The translations under genes were made by a program, and so were the position numbers. From Prasinococcaceae sp. CCMP 1430 (Eukaryota; Prasinodermophyta; Palmophyllophyceae; Prasinococcales; Prasinococcaceae), in assembly GCA_013416795.1 (NCBI GenBank), contig RQSC01000007.1:31085-95084 (forward strand): a stretch of DNA of 64,000 nucleotides. The letters run 5' to 3'. Positions 1 to 9,309 of this stretch are shown here, in pieces. The notes beneath the pieces were generated by a model, which did no database searches, was not told the origin of the DNA, and saw nothing but the letters and a program-made list of their open reading frames with translations. Positions within the stretch are counted from its first letter, which is position 1, and each line of letters begins with the position of its first letter.

Positions 1-822
1 CGCGCCGCGGGCGCCGCCGAAGGGGCGCTCGACCGTGCCCGACCTCGCGGCCGCCGAGGCCGCGCGCGAGGGGCAGGAGGCCTCCACGCGGCTCATCGCG
101 CGGATGCTCGAGGCGGGGCCCAACGCCGCCGCGGTCGTGCGCGAGCACATCGACGAGGTGGACGAGCGCTTCCTGACCATGCTGGACATGTACACGAAGA
201 TGGCCGAGAAGGACGGCGAGCCCGAGGTCGTTGGCCGCTTGGTGAGTGAGCCGGCCTGTCGTGTGCCAGCAACCCCTCGCGTCCGCCGGCACACCCGTTC
301 ACCCGCGCGCCGCGCGTGCGCCGCGCGCCCTGACGCGCGCCGGGACACGCAGCGCCAGCTCCTGCAGGTGATTTTTGAGGAGAAGCAGAAGACGCTGCGC
401 CCGGAGATCCGGCTGCTCAACGAGCTGCTGCAAGCCAAGGACACGAACGAGCGAGAGCTCGCCCTTGGGGCCGCGCCCGACGCGCTCACTTCAGACGACG
501 GGTACTTCTTCGGGCTCGTCGACAGGTGCGCGCGCTCGCGCGTCCGCCCATCCATCTGCACAATAGCCGACCAACAGACATGTCCAGGACGCGCGCACCC
601 ACGCGCGCGCGTTTCCTCCAACTGCCCAAACGCCGCCCCCCGCCCCTCCCCCCCCGCGCGCTGACAAGCGAGCGGCCACCGGCACCTCGCAGGATGCGTG
701 GCGACGTGTCCGCACAGCGCACCAATCCGCAGCGCGAGCGCACGGTCAAGCTGCTGGACGAGATCCGCTCGATGGCGAAGCGCGCGCTCAAGAGGCGCGC
801 GGCGGCGGCGGGCGCGCAGTGA
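1..822 (+). CDS. Unknown protein, 3' part (5' end outside window)
   Basis: The reading frame is already open at the left edge, so the true start lies outside the window. Three exons join cleanly: to 241 (donor GTGAGT), 353-525 and 693-822, with codon phase preserved at both junctions (phase 0, then phase 2). A start of exon 2 at 368 is also possible. The visible protein is a charged, mostly helical polypeptide rich in Glu, Lys and Leu. It contains LLNELLQAKD and ends in a strongly basic tail (MAKRALKRR followed by Ala) before TGA. I do not recognise the family, and no membrane segment is visible. The exon structure and regular helical pattern make it a real gene, but its function cannot be given. 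Confidence 0.6.
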
Positions 823-1027
823 GCGCGCGGTGCGCGCTCGTGGCATTTGCGCGACGACGTGCAAGTAAGCGCTGGAGGCGGTCGCGCTCCAGCCCTGGCA
901 GTATCGCGGATGCAAGTGCGCAGCGCGGCGCGCGCGCGCGACGCGATTGGGGGTCACGGCCACTGAGCGCACGGGAAACAATTACTGGCAATGCGGCACC
1001 GCAGTGAGCCGCGCGCCCGCTCGGACC

Positions 1028-1849
1028 CTACAGGCTCTCCAGCCTGACCTGCTTGTCAGGCTGCTTGAGCACGCAGCCGGGCTGGGGCCGGTACTTGGCC
1101 CAGTACTCGGGCGGCAGCCTGTCACAGAAGCGCTCCAGGAGCTCCGGCGGCATCCACTTGGTGGCAGCCTCGAGGTGCACGCCGGTGGGCTCGGCCGAGC
1201 AGTACTTCCGCGAGCCGGGCGCCGCGAGATACTGCTGATGGTAGTCCTCGGCGTACGTGAAGAAGCTCTCGGACCTGTCCGTTGGGATCTGCATCACCTC
1301 GGTGGTGACCTTGCTCGTGCGCCCCTTCCCCTCCCTGCGGAGCCCCTTGCCATACGCCTCCTTGGCCGCCTGCGACGCCACGAGCTGCTCCTTGGTCGTG
1401 CAATAGATGCCCGAGCGGTACTGCGAGCCGGCGTCGCCTCCTTGGCGGTTGCCCTGCGTGGGGTCGTGGCTCTCGAAGAACACGCGGAGCAGGTCGGCGA
1501 ACGACACGACCTGGGGGTTCCACGTGACCTGCACGCACTCGACCGCGCCCGTGTGGCCGCCGCACACCTGCTCGTACGTCGGCGCAGAGTAGCCTGGCTT
1601 GCCCGCGGCGTATCCGACCGCCGTCGTGTGCACGCCCGGCACGCGCCAGAACGCCTTCTCGCTGCCCCAGAAGCAGCCCGTGGCGAACACGCAGCGCTCG
1701 AAGCCCTCCGGCACGTCGCCGAGCTTGGTCCCCAGCACGCGGTGGCGCCTGGCAGCGCGCGCCATGGTGCCCGCATGCTGCGCCGCCTTCTGCGCGAACG
1801 TCTCCTCCTTCGGCGCCGCAGGGTTGCAGAAGAACGACAGGATCCCCAT
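1028..1849 (-). CDS. msrA: Peptide methionine sulfoxide reductase A
   Basis: This single-exon gene of 273 residues reduces methionine-S-sulfoxide in proteins and free methionine, using thioredoxin. The hallmark GCFWG motif is present with the nucleophilic Cys at about residue 59, followed by the family blocks CGGHTGAVECVQV, HDPTQGNRQGGDAGSQYRS and YHQQYL. These cover the whole catalytic core. The roughly 45 residues before the core are basic and Ala-rich and could include an organelle-targeting stretch. The start at 1849 is the first in-frame ATG before the core. A late Cys (GCVLKQ near the C-terminus) could act as a resolving cysteine. The gene diverges from the WD40 gene starting at 2276. 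Confidence 0.95.
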   Translation of the reverse strand: MGILSFFCNPAAPKEETFAQKAAQHAGTMARAARRHRVLGTKLGDVPEGFERCVFATGCFWGSEKAFWRVPGVHTTAVGYAAGKPGYSAPTYEQVCGGHTGAVECVQVTWNPQVVSFADLLRVFFESHDPTQGNRQGGDAGSQYRSGIYCTTKEQLVASQAAKEAYGKGLRREGKGRTSKVTTEVMQIPTDRSESFFTYAEDYHQQYLAAPGSRKYCSAEPTGVHLEAATKWMPPELLERFCDRLPPEYWAKYRPQPGCVLKQPDKQVRLESL

Positions 1850-2275
1850 CGCCGCTCCGCGCAGGCGGCGCGGCGGCGGGGCGGGGAGGGGGAAGGGGGN
1901 TTGTGTCTGCAGGTTGTCGACGCGTGCAATGCATCGCCCCTGCGCGGGAACAACGTGCAGAGAGCGATGCGAAATTTCACAGGCATTTTTGACGGCGTGC
2001 GCTCGGTGACAAAAATGCCACAGCGCGCGCGCGCGGCTGCGGCGCGCGGCGCTGCCTCCCGCTTCCGCCCCCCCCGGGCTGGCGCGCGCGCGGGGCCGTG
2101 GGGAGGCCGGCGGCGGCGGCGGGTGGGCGGAGCGAGGGCTCTTTTCCGGTCCCCTCGTCGCCCTGCCTGTCTCCCCCGCTACCGCCCCCGCTCTTTCCCT
2201 CTCTCTCGCGCGCGCTCCGCGTGTGCTGGCCGCGCGTGGCTGCAGTGTAGTCCCGGGGCGGGCCGCCGCAGCGCG
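1850..2275. other. Divergent intergenic region with a single N
   Basis: This stretch holds the upstream regions of the diverging msrA and WD40 genes. A single undetermined base lies at 1900 next to a poly-G run. From about 2150 it is pyrimidine-rich (C/T tracts), which suits a 5' leader of the WD40 gene. I see no coding or RNA gene here. Confidence 0.5.
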
Positions 2276-3740
2276 ATGCCGGCGCTGCCGCCCAAGGAGA
2301 CCGTCGCCGCCGACAGCCCGGACAACCCGTTCGGCGGCGGCGTGTGGCCCCTCGCGCTCGCGTGGTGCGCCGAGACGGCCGGCGGCGAGTTTCCAGACAC
2401 GATGGCCGTCGTCGACGTGGGCGAGCGGTGCGGGCGAGCGAGCGCGCGGCGCATTGAGGATGGGGGACAAAGGGGATGCTTATGAGCGTTCCAGCGGGCG
2501 AGCGGGCGCAGGGACAGGTGCGCTGCGTCTCTGGGGTGCCTGCTGACAGCGCGCGCTGGCCTGTGCCTGCTCCCCCCTCGCACTCGCGTGCAGGGGCGAC
2601 GTCGTGTGCATCGGCCTCGAGGGCGGCGCGATATCGCTGTACGACGGCGCGACTGGCGAGGAGCTCGGCGCACTCACCGGCCACTCGGACGGCTCCGTGC
2701 TCGCGCTGGCATCGGCGGGGCGATTTCTCGTTAGCGGCGGGTGCGACGGCGCCGCGCGCGTCTGGGACGTGGAGCGCGCCGTCGTCGAGGCGTGCGGCAG
2801 CAGCGAGCCTTCGGCCGCCGCCCTCGTGCGCGCGGTGCAGCTCGACGGCACGACCAGATCGCGCTCGGGCGCCTGGGTGGAGGCCGTCGCGGCGACCGAG
2901 GACTGCAAGGGGGACGGGCCGTTCTTCGCCGCCGCGTCCGGCAAGCGTGTCACCGTGTTCAGCGCGTCGGACGCGCTGGAACCCACAGCGCTCGCGCCTT
3001 TGGGCTCGACGGTGACGGACCTGAGCTTCATGCGAAGGCCCGGGGAAGCCGACGCCGACGCCGAGCTCGCCGCCACGTGCTACGGCGGCGTGAGCGTTTG
3101 GCCCGCCAGCAGTAAGTCGGGCGCGGAGCCGGCGATCCACATGCCCTACAAGGGCGCGCTCGAATCCCTGGCGGTGTCGCCCGACGGCGGCGACTGGGTG
3201 GTGGCCGGCTGCCAGGACAGAACCGTGCGCATCTGGTTCCGACCCGACTGGGAGGCGCGCAACTACGAAATGGGCGGCTACGTAACGAAGGTCACCGCGT
3301 GCGCGTTCGATGCGAGCGGCAAGCAAATGGCGAGCAACGGCGGAGGGATGAAGGGGACCGTGCCCATGGTGTGGAACTTCTCCGGCGAGGGGCCGGCGCA
3401 CACCGTGCCGGTCGGACTATTTGGGCACGACGAGCAGGTGCGCCTGCTGGCTTGGGCGCCCGACAAATGCGACTTGGTGCGCGGCAAAGGGGGGCTGGGC
3501 GCGCTGGCGACCGCCGGAGACGACAAGACGCTGCTGGTGTGGGATGTCGACGTGTGGGAAGAGGGCCTGCCCAAGCGTTGCTTTCCCTTCGCGGCCGCTA
3601 CGCCGGAGGAGCGCATCGCGGCGCTGGGCTGGACGCGCAGAGGCTGCCCGGTGGTGGCGCTCGAGAGTGGCCACGTCGTGTGCTACCGGCTACCCACCCC
3701 GCTGGTGCCAAAGGCATCGACACCAGAAACCGATGACTAG
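2276..3740 (+). CDS. WD40-repeat beta-propeller protein
   Basis: Two exons, 2276-2427 and 2594-3740, encode 432 residues. The split codon (CG|G) keeps the frame. At least four blade-like repeats are visible: GHSDGSVLALA with VSGGCDGAARVWDV, then VAGCQDRTVRIWF, then a mid-protein block, then FGHDEQVRLLAWAP with TAGDDKTLLVWDVDVW. The protein is probably a seven- or eight-bladed scaffold. There is no signal peptide or membrane segment, so it should be cytosolic or nuclear. A WD40 fold points to protein interaction but not to a particular complex, and I could not match it to a named orthologue. It ends with TAG at 3738-3740. Confidence 0.85.
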
Positions 3741-3965
3741 GAGTTCCGTGCGGCATCACCACCCGCCCGCCCAAAATGTAACGCTATTCAACCGCTGCTG
3801 CGTGGCGTGACATGCGCGCGCGCAGACGCGCGCGCGGCGTACAAAACAGACAATCTTTCTTGCGTCACATGTGGCGGCAGGAGGCGCGCGTGCGAGCCCT
3901 GCCCGCGCGCCGCGCCGCCGCCGCGGCGGCGGCCTCGCGCCCTTCGTGCGATCAACGAGGCAGGA

Positions 3966-6284
3966 TCAGCGGTCGCAGGGGCGCTTCTCCCGCGCATATG
4001 GCCGGCCGTTGCCCTTTCCACCGTAGCGCCGCTTGGTTGAGATACGCGTAGCTGCGCGGTTCCAATGAAGGCCGTTGGTGATGGCATTGAACCACTCGTT
4101 GGTCGGCGAATCCAGACACACCTCGGGCAGCGCCCACCTCGAGATGCACACCTCGATGGCCTCCCCTGGGTGCAGTTCCTGCCGCCCCTTACCGTCGAAG
4201 GCCACGAAAGCGCTGTTCTGCGCCTTGGCTGGCACCTGCACGCGTAGCATGACGCTGTCAGGGAACACCAGCGGCCGGAACGACAGCGAGTGCGGACAGA
4301 TGGGCGTAAGCAGCACACCAGGCACCTGAGGGTGCACCATGGATCCACCCGCCGCCAGCGAGTAGGCGGTCGACCCCGTCGGCGTCGCGATGATCAGGCC
4401 GTCGCCCTGCACGTGTGTGATGAACACGCCGTCACACAGCACCTCCACGTTGGTCAGATACGGGCTTGGCCCGCGATCGACCACGATCTCGTTGAGCACG
4501 GTTGCAGTCTCGGCCTCGACGTTCTCTGTCACATGCCCGCGGGAGTCGGTCACGCGACGGAGCACGCGGCACGCGAGCCTACGGCGCAGGTTGAGCTGCA
4601 CCGCGCGCGAGGTGAGCGTGTGCAGCAGCTGCGTTGGAGAATGTGCACGACGAAAAGGGAGAGTCAGATGCATGCGGCGCACGAACCGGCGCGCGCACGG
4701 CCGCGCGCAGCCCAGTGCACGCACCTCGGCGTGCTCGGGCGGCGCGTTTGGTGTCATGAAGCCAAGCGTTCCCATGTTGAAACACAGCATCGGCGGGCAC
4801 GGCCCGTTGAAGAGCGAGCTCGTCCACAGCACGGTCCCGTCGCCGCCGATGGGAATGGCAAAGTCGACTATGGAAGCGAGGTTGTTCGTGTCGCTGCCAT
4901 CCTCTGAAGTCCATGCACCCTTCCACGCCGTTGCAGGCAGGTCGACGTCATCATCGTCGTCGCTGGCGCGGCCTTGGTCGCCAACAGTCGCCCCATCCGC
5001 CTCGTTGCCGCTGCCGCTGCCGCTGCCGCTGCCGCTGCCGGTGCCGGTGCCGGTGCCGCTGAGACTTTCGATGCTGTCGCGAAGGCTGATTGCCCGCGAG
5101 CGCACCTGCTTCTCGAAAGAAGGCTCGATGTAAACGCTCAAGCCCATATCGCGCGCCAGGTAGCGGATCATCGTGAGGGCGGCGGACTCAGCCGCCGCCG
5201 AGCCCAATTTGGCAACCACCAGGCACGCCGACGGTGGCACGGTCCACTCGAGCCAGTACGTGCCGCGGCTCTCCTGGAACGAGCTGATCGCGCCCATCTG
5301 CCCCACGTGCACGCCGTGCATGCCATCCTGCGCGGTCGAGAGGCCTCCGCAGCCCACCGGCCGTGCGGCGTGGCTCAGAAGAAATGCTCCACTCTTGCCC
5401 GGCGACTCGGGCCGCTGATCCGCATCGGCAGGCACCCCCGAGCCCCCGCGTCCCCCTACACCAGTTTCCTCGCCCATGTCCTCGCGCTCGCCTGAAGCGC
5501 CTTCGCCGGCGTCCGCGCCTAAGCCCGACTCAACGCGCCCGCGCGCCGAGCTCGTTCGAATGAGTTGGGCGATGTTGGACACGCTGCGCCGGTGCAGATC
5601 GAAGCGGTGCGAGTGCATCGTGTTCAGTCGAGGCCGGGTCACGGGTGGACCGGCGCCCTCGTCGTCGTCCTCGTCCGTCCCAGCCGCACCAGCGATGACG
5701 CTGAGGCCCATGTGCACGTCCCGCAAGCCCCGCAGCCCGCCCTCGTCGCCAGAGAGCACCTCGACAGAGCTTCGGGGCTGGAACGACAGCGCTCTGCGGC
5801 TTTGGCCGCGCGGGCTGCGCGCGGTGCCCTGGTGGCCGTCACCGCCACGGCCACCGCCGTCCGCCGGCGCGCCTTCCGCCGCACCTTCCACTCGGGCGCC
5901 GGCCAGTGCTCGGCTCTGCACACGAGCCTCCCGCTGGGGCTCGCGGTGGTGCTGCTGCTGTTGCTGCGGGAGCCGCGCGTCTCCTGGCGGCGGGCTCACC
6001 ATGCCGCCGGCCGCGGTGGCAAGTGATACCACGGAGGAACCGTTTGCGCCCTCGCCACCCGCCACGGCCTGCGCTTGCGCGGCGGCCTGCGTCGCGAGCC
6101 TCGCCGCTTCCTCTGCCCTCTCGGAGCACGCGAGCGCGTCGTCAAGCGCCCCCGCGAGCGCGGCCAGGCGCTCACGCGCGCCCGCGGTGGCGGCCGCGCG
6201 CGCCGCCCGCGCACACTCTGCGGCATCCTCCGCCACCCGCTGCGCCCGCAGGGCCATCTCCTCCGCCGCGCCCGCTGCACCCAT
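3966..6284 (-). CDS. NADK: NAD kinase with a long N-terminal extension
   Basis: NAD kinase phosphorylates NAD to NADP. The C-terminal half carries the family signatures: IGGDGTVLW (phosphate-binding GGDG), FNMGTLGFM, LNEIVVDRGPSPYL and GDGLIIATPTGSTAYSLAAGG. A 96-base intron (4629-4724, phase 0) interrupts the catalytic domain just after GTLGFMTPNAPPEHAE. Reading from the ATG at 6284 gives 740 residues. The first roughly 350 are low complexity (Ala-rich helices, a poly-Gln run, Asp-rich and Gly/Thr/Ser repeats) and may be regulatory or partly an organelle-targeting region. Eukaryotic NAD kinases often have variable N-termini, but this one is long. The exact start is the least certain point. 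Confidence 0.93.
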   Translation of the reverse strand: MGAAGAAEEMALRAQRVAEDAAECARAARAAATAGARERLAALAGALDDALACSERAEEAARLATQAAAQAQAVAGGEGANGSSVVSLATAAGGMVSPPPGDARLPQQQQQHHREPQREARVQSRALAGARVEGAAEGAPADGGGRGGDGHQGTARSPRGQSRRALSFQPRSSVEVLSGDEGGLRGLRDVHMGLSVIAGAAGTDEDDDEGAGPPVTRPRLNTMHSHRFDLHRRSVSNIAQLIRTSSARGRVESGLGADAGEGASGEREDMGEETGVGGRGGSGVPADADQRPESPGKSGAFLLSHAARPVGCGGLSTAQDGMHGVHVGQMGAISSFQESRGTYWLEWTVPPSACLVVAKLGSAAAESAALTMIRYLARDMGLSVYIEPSFEKQVRSRAISLRDSIESLSGTGTGTGSGSGSGSGSGNEADGATVGDQGRASDDDDDVDLPATAWKGAWTSEDGSDTNNLASIVDFAIPIGGDGTVLWTSSLFNGPCPPMLCFNMGTLGFMTPNAPPEHAEVRALGCARPCARRFVRRMHLTLPFRRAHSPTQLLHTLTSRAVQLNLRRRLACRVLRRVTDSRGHVTENVEAETATVLNEIVVDRGPSPYLTNVEVLCDGVFITHVQGDGLIIATPTGSTAYSLAAGGSMVHPQVPGVLLTPICPHSLSFRPLVFPDSVMLRVQVPAKAQNSAFVAFDGKGRQELHPGEAIEVCISRWALPEVCLDSPTNEWFNAITNGLHWNRAATRISTKRRYGGKGNGRPYAREKRPCDR
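5005..5060. repeat. Hexanucleotide repeat inside NAD kinase
   Basis: A tandem GCCGCT/GCCGGT hexanucleotide repeat encodes alternating Gly-Thr then Gly-Ser on the minus strand, in the linker before the NAD kinase catalytic domain. It is likely to vary in length between strains. Confidence 0.8.
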
Positions 6285-7256
6285 CGCCACTCCCAGTCCC
6301 ACCACGACCCCCCTCCTCGACACGCGCGCGCGCGCCCCGAACGCGACGCCGTCGGGGCAGACGTACAGCCCCCTCCCCCCGGCCCCGGCCGCGCGAGACC
6401 CGCTTGGCGCCCTCAGCGGCACGACGCGCGCGGGCGCGGGGGGAAGGGGTGGGGCGGGTGCTGGAGCACGCGCGGGGCGCTTGGGAGGCCCGCCCGCCCC
6501 CCTTCCTCCTCCCCCCCTACACACACGCAGGGGCTTGCAGCGGCGAGGTGCGCTGTGGCGCCGCGCGCGCACACGCTGGCAGCGGCTTCCATCCTTCCGT
6601 GCGCCCCGCGCATTTTCCCACGAAAATGTTTTTCCCCGCGCGCGGTGGTTGCTTCCGCAGACACTCAAATGGACATTCTTAGATTACATGTACCCACGGG
6701 CGACCTTACCGCCCTTTTTAAATTGCGATTATCCGCAAGTTTTCTCGGTTTTTTAATCGGCACGCGTGTGGTGGCGGTTGCTCAGTACGTACAGTACATT
6801 TCCACAAAACCCTAAAATCGGTATTGACCCAAAATCGGCGTGATACCAACCTGAACCGAAGGAGTCTGCCGCCACAGCGCGCGCGCGGGTGTTGGCACGG
6901 GGGGCGCCACGGCGCGCGCGTGCGCGGCGGTGCCGCTCCCTCGCGAGGGGCGGCAGCGAGGGGGTGGCTGCGCGGCGTCGAGGTGAGCGATCAGACGGGC
7001 TCCCCCCCCCCCAATCCCGCCGACCTACACGCACTCACACACGCGCTCACGCGCGCACTTTGTCCCCCTTTCGACGCCCTGCGTCGTGCCGCTGGGCGTG
7101 CGACACCCGCGTCGGAGGCTGCGCGCGGAGAGGGCGCGGAGCCTCCCGGCGGCGGCGAGGGGCGCCCATCGATGCGGAGAGGGCAGGCGGAGGCGCAGGT
7201 GCCGGCGCCGGCGCTGACGAGAGCTGGGGGCGAAGCTCGGCGAGCTCACTTCAGCG
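6285..7256. other. Intergenic region with an AT-rich island
   Basis: The part near NAD kinase is GC-rich leader sequence. From about 6655 to 6860 the composition drops to an AT-rich island with T runs, ACATGTACC and CAGTACGTACAGTACA, and two AAAATCGG repeats (6814-6838). This is the likely divergent promoter of NAD kinase (minus) and the glycosyltransferase (plus). From 6880 it is GC-rich again and may hold the undetected first exon of the glycosyltransferase gene. No convincing separate gene was seen. Confidence 0.5.
6807..6816 (+). promoter_or_regulatory. Telo-box-like AAACCCTAAA
   Basis: AAACCCTAAA lies in the AT-rich island between the divergent NAD kinase and glycosyltransferase genes. 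In plants this motif (telo-box) sits in promoters of many housekeeping genes. The role here is inferred from position only. Confidence 0.35.
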
Positions 7257-9173
7257 GTGGGGGTCCCCGATGCCGGTCGGCGCGCCGCGCTGCGCGGCGA
7301 GACTGCGTACAGCGCGCGTCCCGGGGTGCCGCCGCGCCGGGCGTGGCGTCGTGGCGCGGCGCGGTGCCGGCGGTGCGGGCTGGGGGCGGCGGCGGCGAGC
7401 GGGCTCGTGGCGGCAGCGCTGACCCTCGCAATAGTGGGCGGTCTGAGTCGTATTGGGGGGGACCTAGGCGTCGCGCGAGCACGGAGGAGGGAGCTCGAGG
7501 CGTCCGTGTGGACTTCACCCGCCGCAGTCACACAACGGCGGGGGTCCCCCTCCATTAAGCCTGGTAACGCTACGAGGGGAGAAGGCGGTCGAGTCACGCC
7601 AGGGCCGGCAGCGCTGGCCACCCAACGCGGTCCAAACGCTGCTGCAAGCGTCAGGTCAGCATCGGGCACCAGTACGGCCGCAGCCGCTGCAACTGACACC
7701 GAGCGCTGGCTGCGAGCGCTCGGGGCACTCGCCGCGGCGGCACAATACGACGACGAGCGCCGCCGGGACGCACACGACGGTCGGGCGTTTCGTGTGTGCA
7801 TCGCCACGACCACCGCGGCAGATGAGGTGCAGGCCGCGAGGGAAATTCTACCGTGGGCGGCGTACCACCGCGCCATCGGGGCCTCCGACATCATGGTCTT
7901 TTTGGACGAATCCACCCCCGCAGACACTCGCGGGACGCGCAGGCTGCTCTCGCAAGCGCACCGCCTCGGCGCGCTCACGCTGCTGATGGCCGAGGAGGCG
8001 AGCGCTCGCCTCGGCAATCAGGCGCTGATGAACAAACAGGGGAAGAACATACGCAGGGCACTCGAGATTGCCGGTGCCAGGGCGGCAGACGCGGCGCAGC
8101 ACACGTGCGACTGGCTCGCGCACATTGACGTCGACGAGCTGCTCTTGCCGCTGCCGCGCGGCGCACGGGGCGGTGGGGCGGTCGCAACAATCCCCGCCCT
8201 GCGCTCCAGCGAGGCAGGCAAGCTACCCCTGCCGTTCAGCCTGCATGCGACGCTCGCGGAGGCGTACGAGAGACGGGAGGTGGTCCAAGTGCACGTATGG
8301 AACCACGAGGCCAAGCCCGAGACTTCGGACGTCTCGCGGCGCTTCGAGGAGGTGACGCTCTTCTCGACGAATGACATGTTCCGAATAAACCCAGACCCGC
8401 ACAACCTCGGCCTCACCCCCGAGGGGCTGGCATGGCGTAACGACAGCGCGAACGCGGCCGCACTGGAGGCTGCACCGCACGGCCGCCACAGCTTCAATCT
8501 GTACTACAACGGGAAGCCCATCGGCAAGGTTGGCCCGCGTCTTCAGGAGAACGGACCGCACTACTTTCGAACGTACGGCAAGCTCGAGGACGGGCGGCGG
8601 ACGACGTGGGACGCGCCTGACATGGCCTTGCTGCACTACCCATACGCGCTACCGGAGGAGGTGGAGGAGAAGGCGATGCGCTCGTGCGCAGCCTCGCCAG
8701 ACGAAAGCCTGGGGGATGCCGCGGGGCGATGCTTCATTTACGTGTTGGAGCAGAAGATGTGGGAGGCCGTGAATGCGGCGCGCAGCCGCGCGGAGAGGAG
8801 GCGGGCGGCTCTCGACTTCCATGCCTCGCGCATTGTGTACCATCACGCTGATGACGACGCGCCCCCAGCCTCTCCCGGAAACGGCACTGCGGGCAGTGAT
8901 GGCCGGCTGCGCTGGAGCATGCGTGAAAACTATGAGGTGGAGCTCGGCCGCGGGCGGCTCGCTCGGCTGCGCGAGCCGCAGACCCTCATGGGTTGGTTGA
9001 GGACGCTCGGGAACACCCACGGCGATGAGCGCGGCAGTACGCTCGCCCCGGTGCGATGCGCGGCGCGCCTGCTGGCTGCGCTCAGAGGCGGCGAAGGGCA
9101 CAGGCCCTCTGGCGAGCAGGCCTTTCTCACGGCCCGCAGCAGCCTGCTCGCGGGGTGCGTGGGCGCGGCATGA
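7257..9173 (+). CDS. Type II membrane glycosyltransferase (GT92/GT2-like)
   Basis: This is a Golgi-type glycosyltransferase. Near the N-terminus a basic stretch (RRAWRRGAARCRRC) precedes one hydrophobic helix (about 7378-7440), giving a type II signal anchor followed by an Ala/Arg stem. The lumenal domain carries WAAYHRAIGASDIMVFLDES, the metal-binding acidic motif AHIDVDELLLP, then FSTNDMFRINPDPH and LLHYPYALPEEVE. This layout is like DUF23/GT92 and related GT2-like enzymes. The donor and acceptor sugars cannot be read from sequence. The frame opens at 7257 with GTG rather than ATG. A good acceptor (CTCACTTCAG) ends at 7254, so a small first exon upstream probably supplies the ATG; I could not place it. 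The stop is at 9171-9173. Confidence 0.8.
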   Translation: MGVPDAGRRAALRGETAYSARPGVPPRRAWRRGAARCRRCGLGAAAASGLVAAALTLAIVGGLSRIGGDLGVARARRRELEASVWTSPAAVTQRRGSPSIKPGNATRGEGGRVTPGPAALATQRGPNAAASVRSASGTSTAAAAATDTERWLRALGALAAAAQYDDERRRDAHDGRAFRVCIATTTAADEVQAAREILPWAAYHRAIGASDIMVFLDESTPADTRGTRRLLSQAHRLGALTLLMAEEASARLGNQALMNKQGKNIRRALEIAGARAADAAQHTCDWLAHIDVDELLLPLPRGARGGGAVATIPALRSSEAGKLPLPFSLHATLAEAYERREVVQVHVWNHEAKPETSDVSRRFEEVTLFSTNDMFRINPDPHNLGLTPEGLAWRNDSANAAALEAAPHGRHSFNLYYNGKPIGKVGPRLQENGPHYFRTYGKLEDGRRTTWDAPDMALLHYPYALPEEVEEKAMRSCAASPDESLGDAAGRCFIYVLEQKMWEAVNAARSRAERRRAALDFHASRIVYHHADDDAPPASPGNGTAGSDGRLRWSMRENYEVELGRGRLARLREPQTLMGWLRTLGNTHGDERGSTLAPVRCAARLLAALRGGEGHRPSGEQAFLTARSSLLAGCVGAA

Positions 9174-9309
9174 GACTCACCTAGGCTGAAGCACACAGTC
9201 AGCTCACATCGAACATATTACACACCTCCGAACTCCGCGCGCGGGCACACACGCTCGCTCTGCACGCCTGCGCAAGCTGCGTCGCGATGGGCGCACGGGC
9301 CCTGCCCCC

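Noticed and set aside
947-2470. Long open frames on the strand opposite msrA
   Set aside because: They are shadows caused by high GC; msrA on the minus strand explains the region with full family motifs.
6285-6668. N-terminal extension of NAD kinase upstream of 6284
   Set aside because: The frame is open but runs into low-complexity and AT-rich promoter-like DNA; the ATG at 6284 is the better start.
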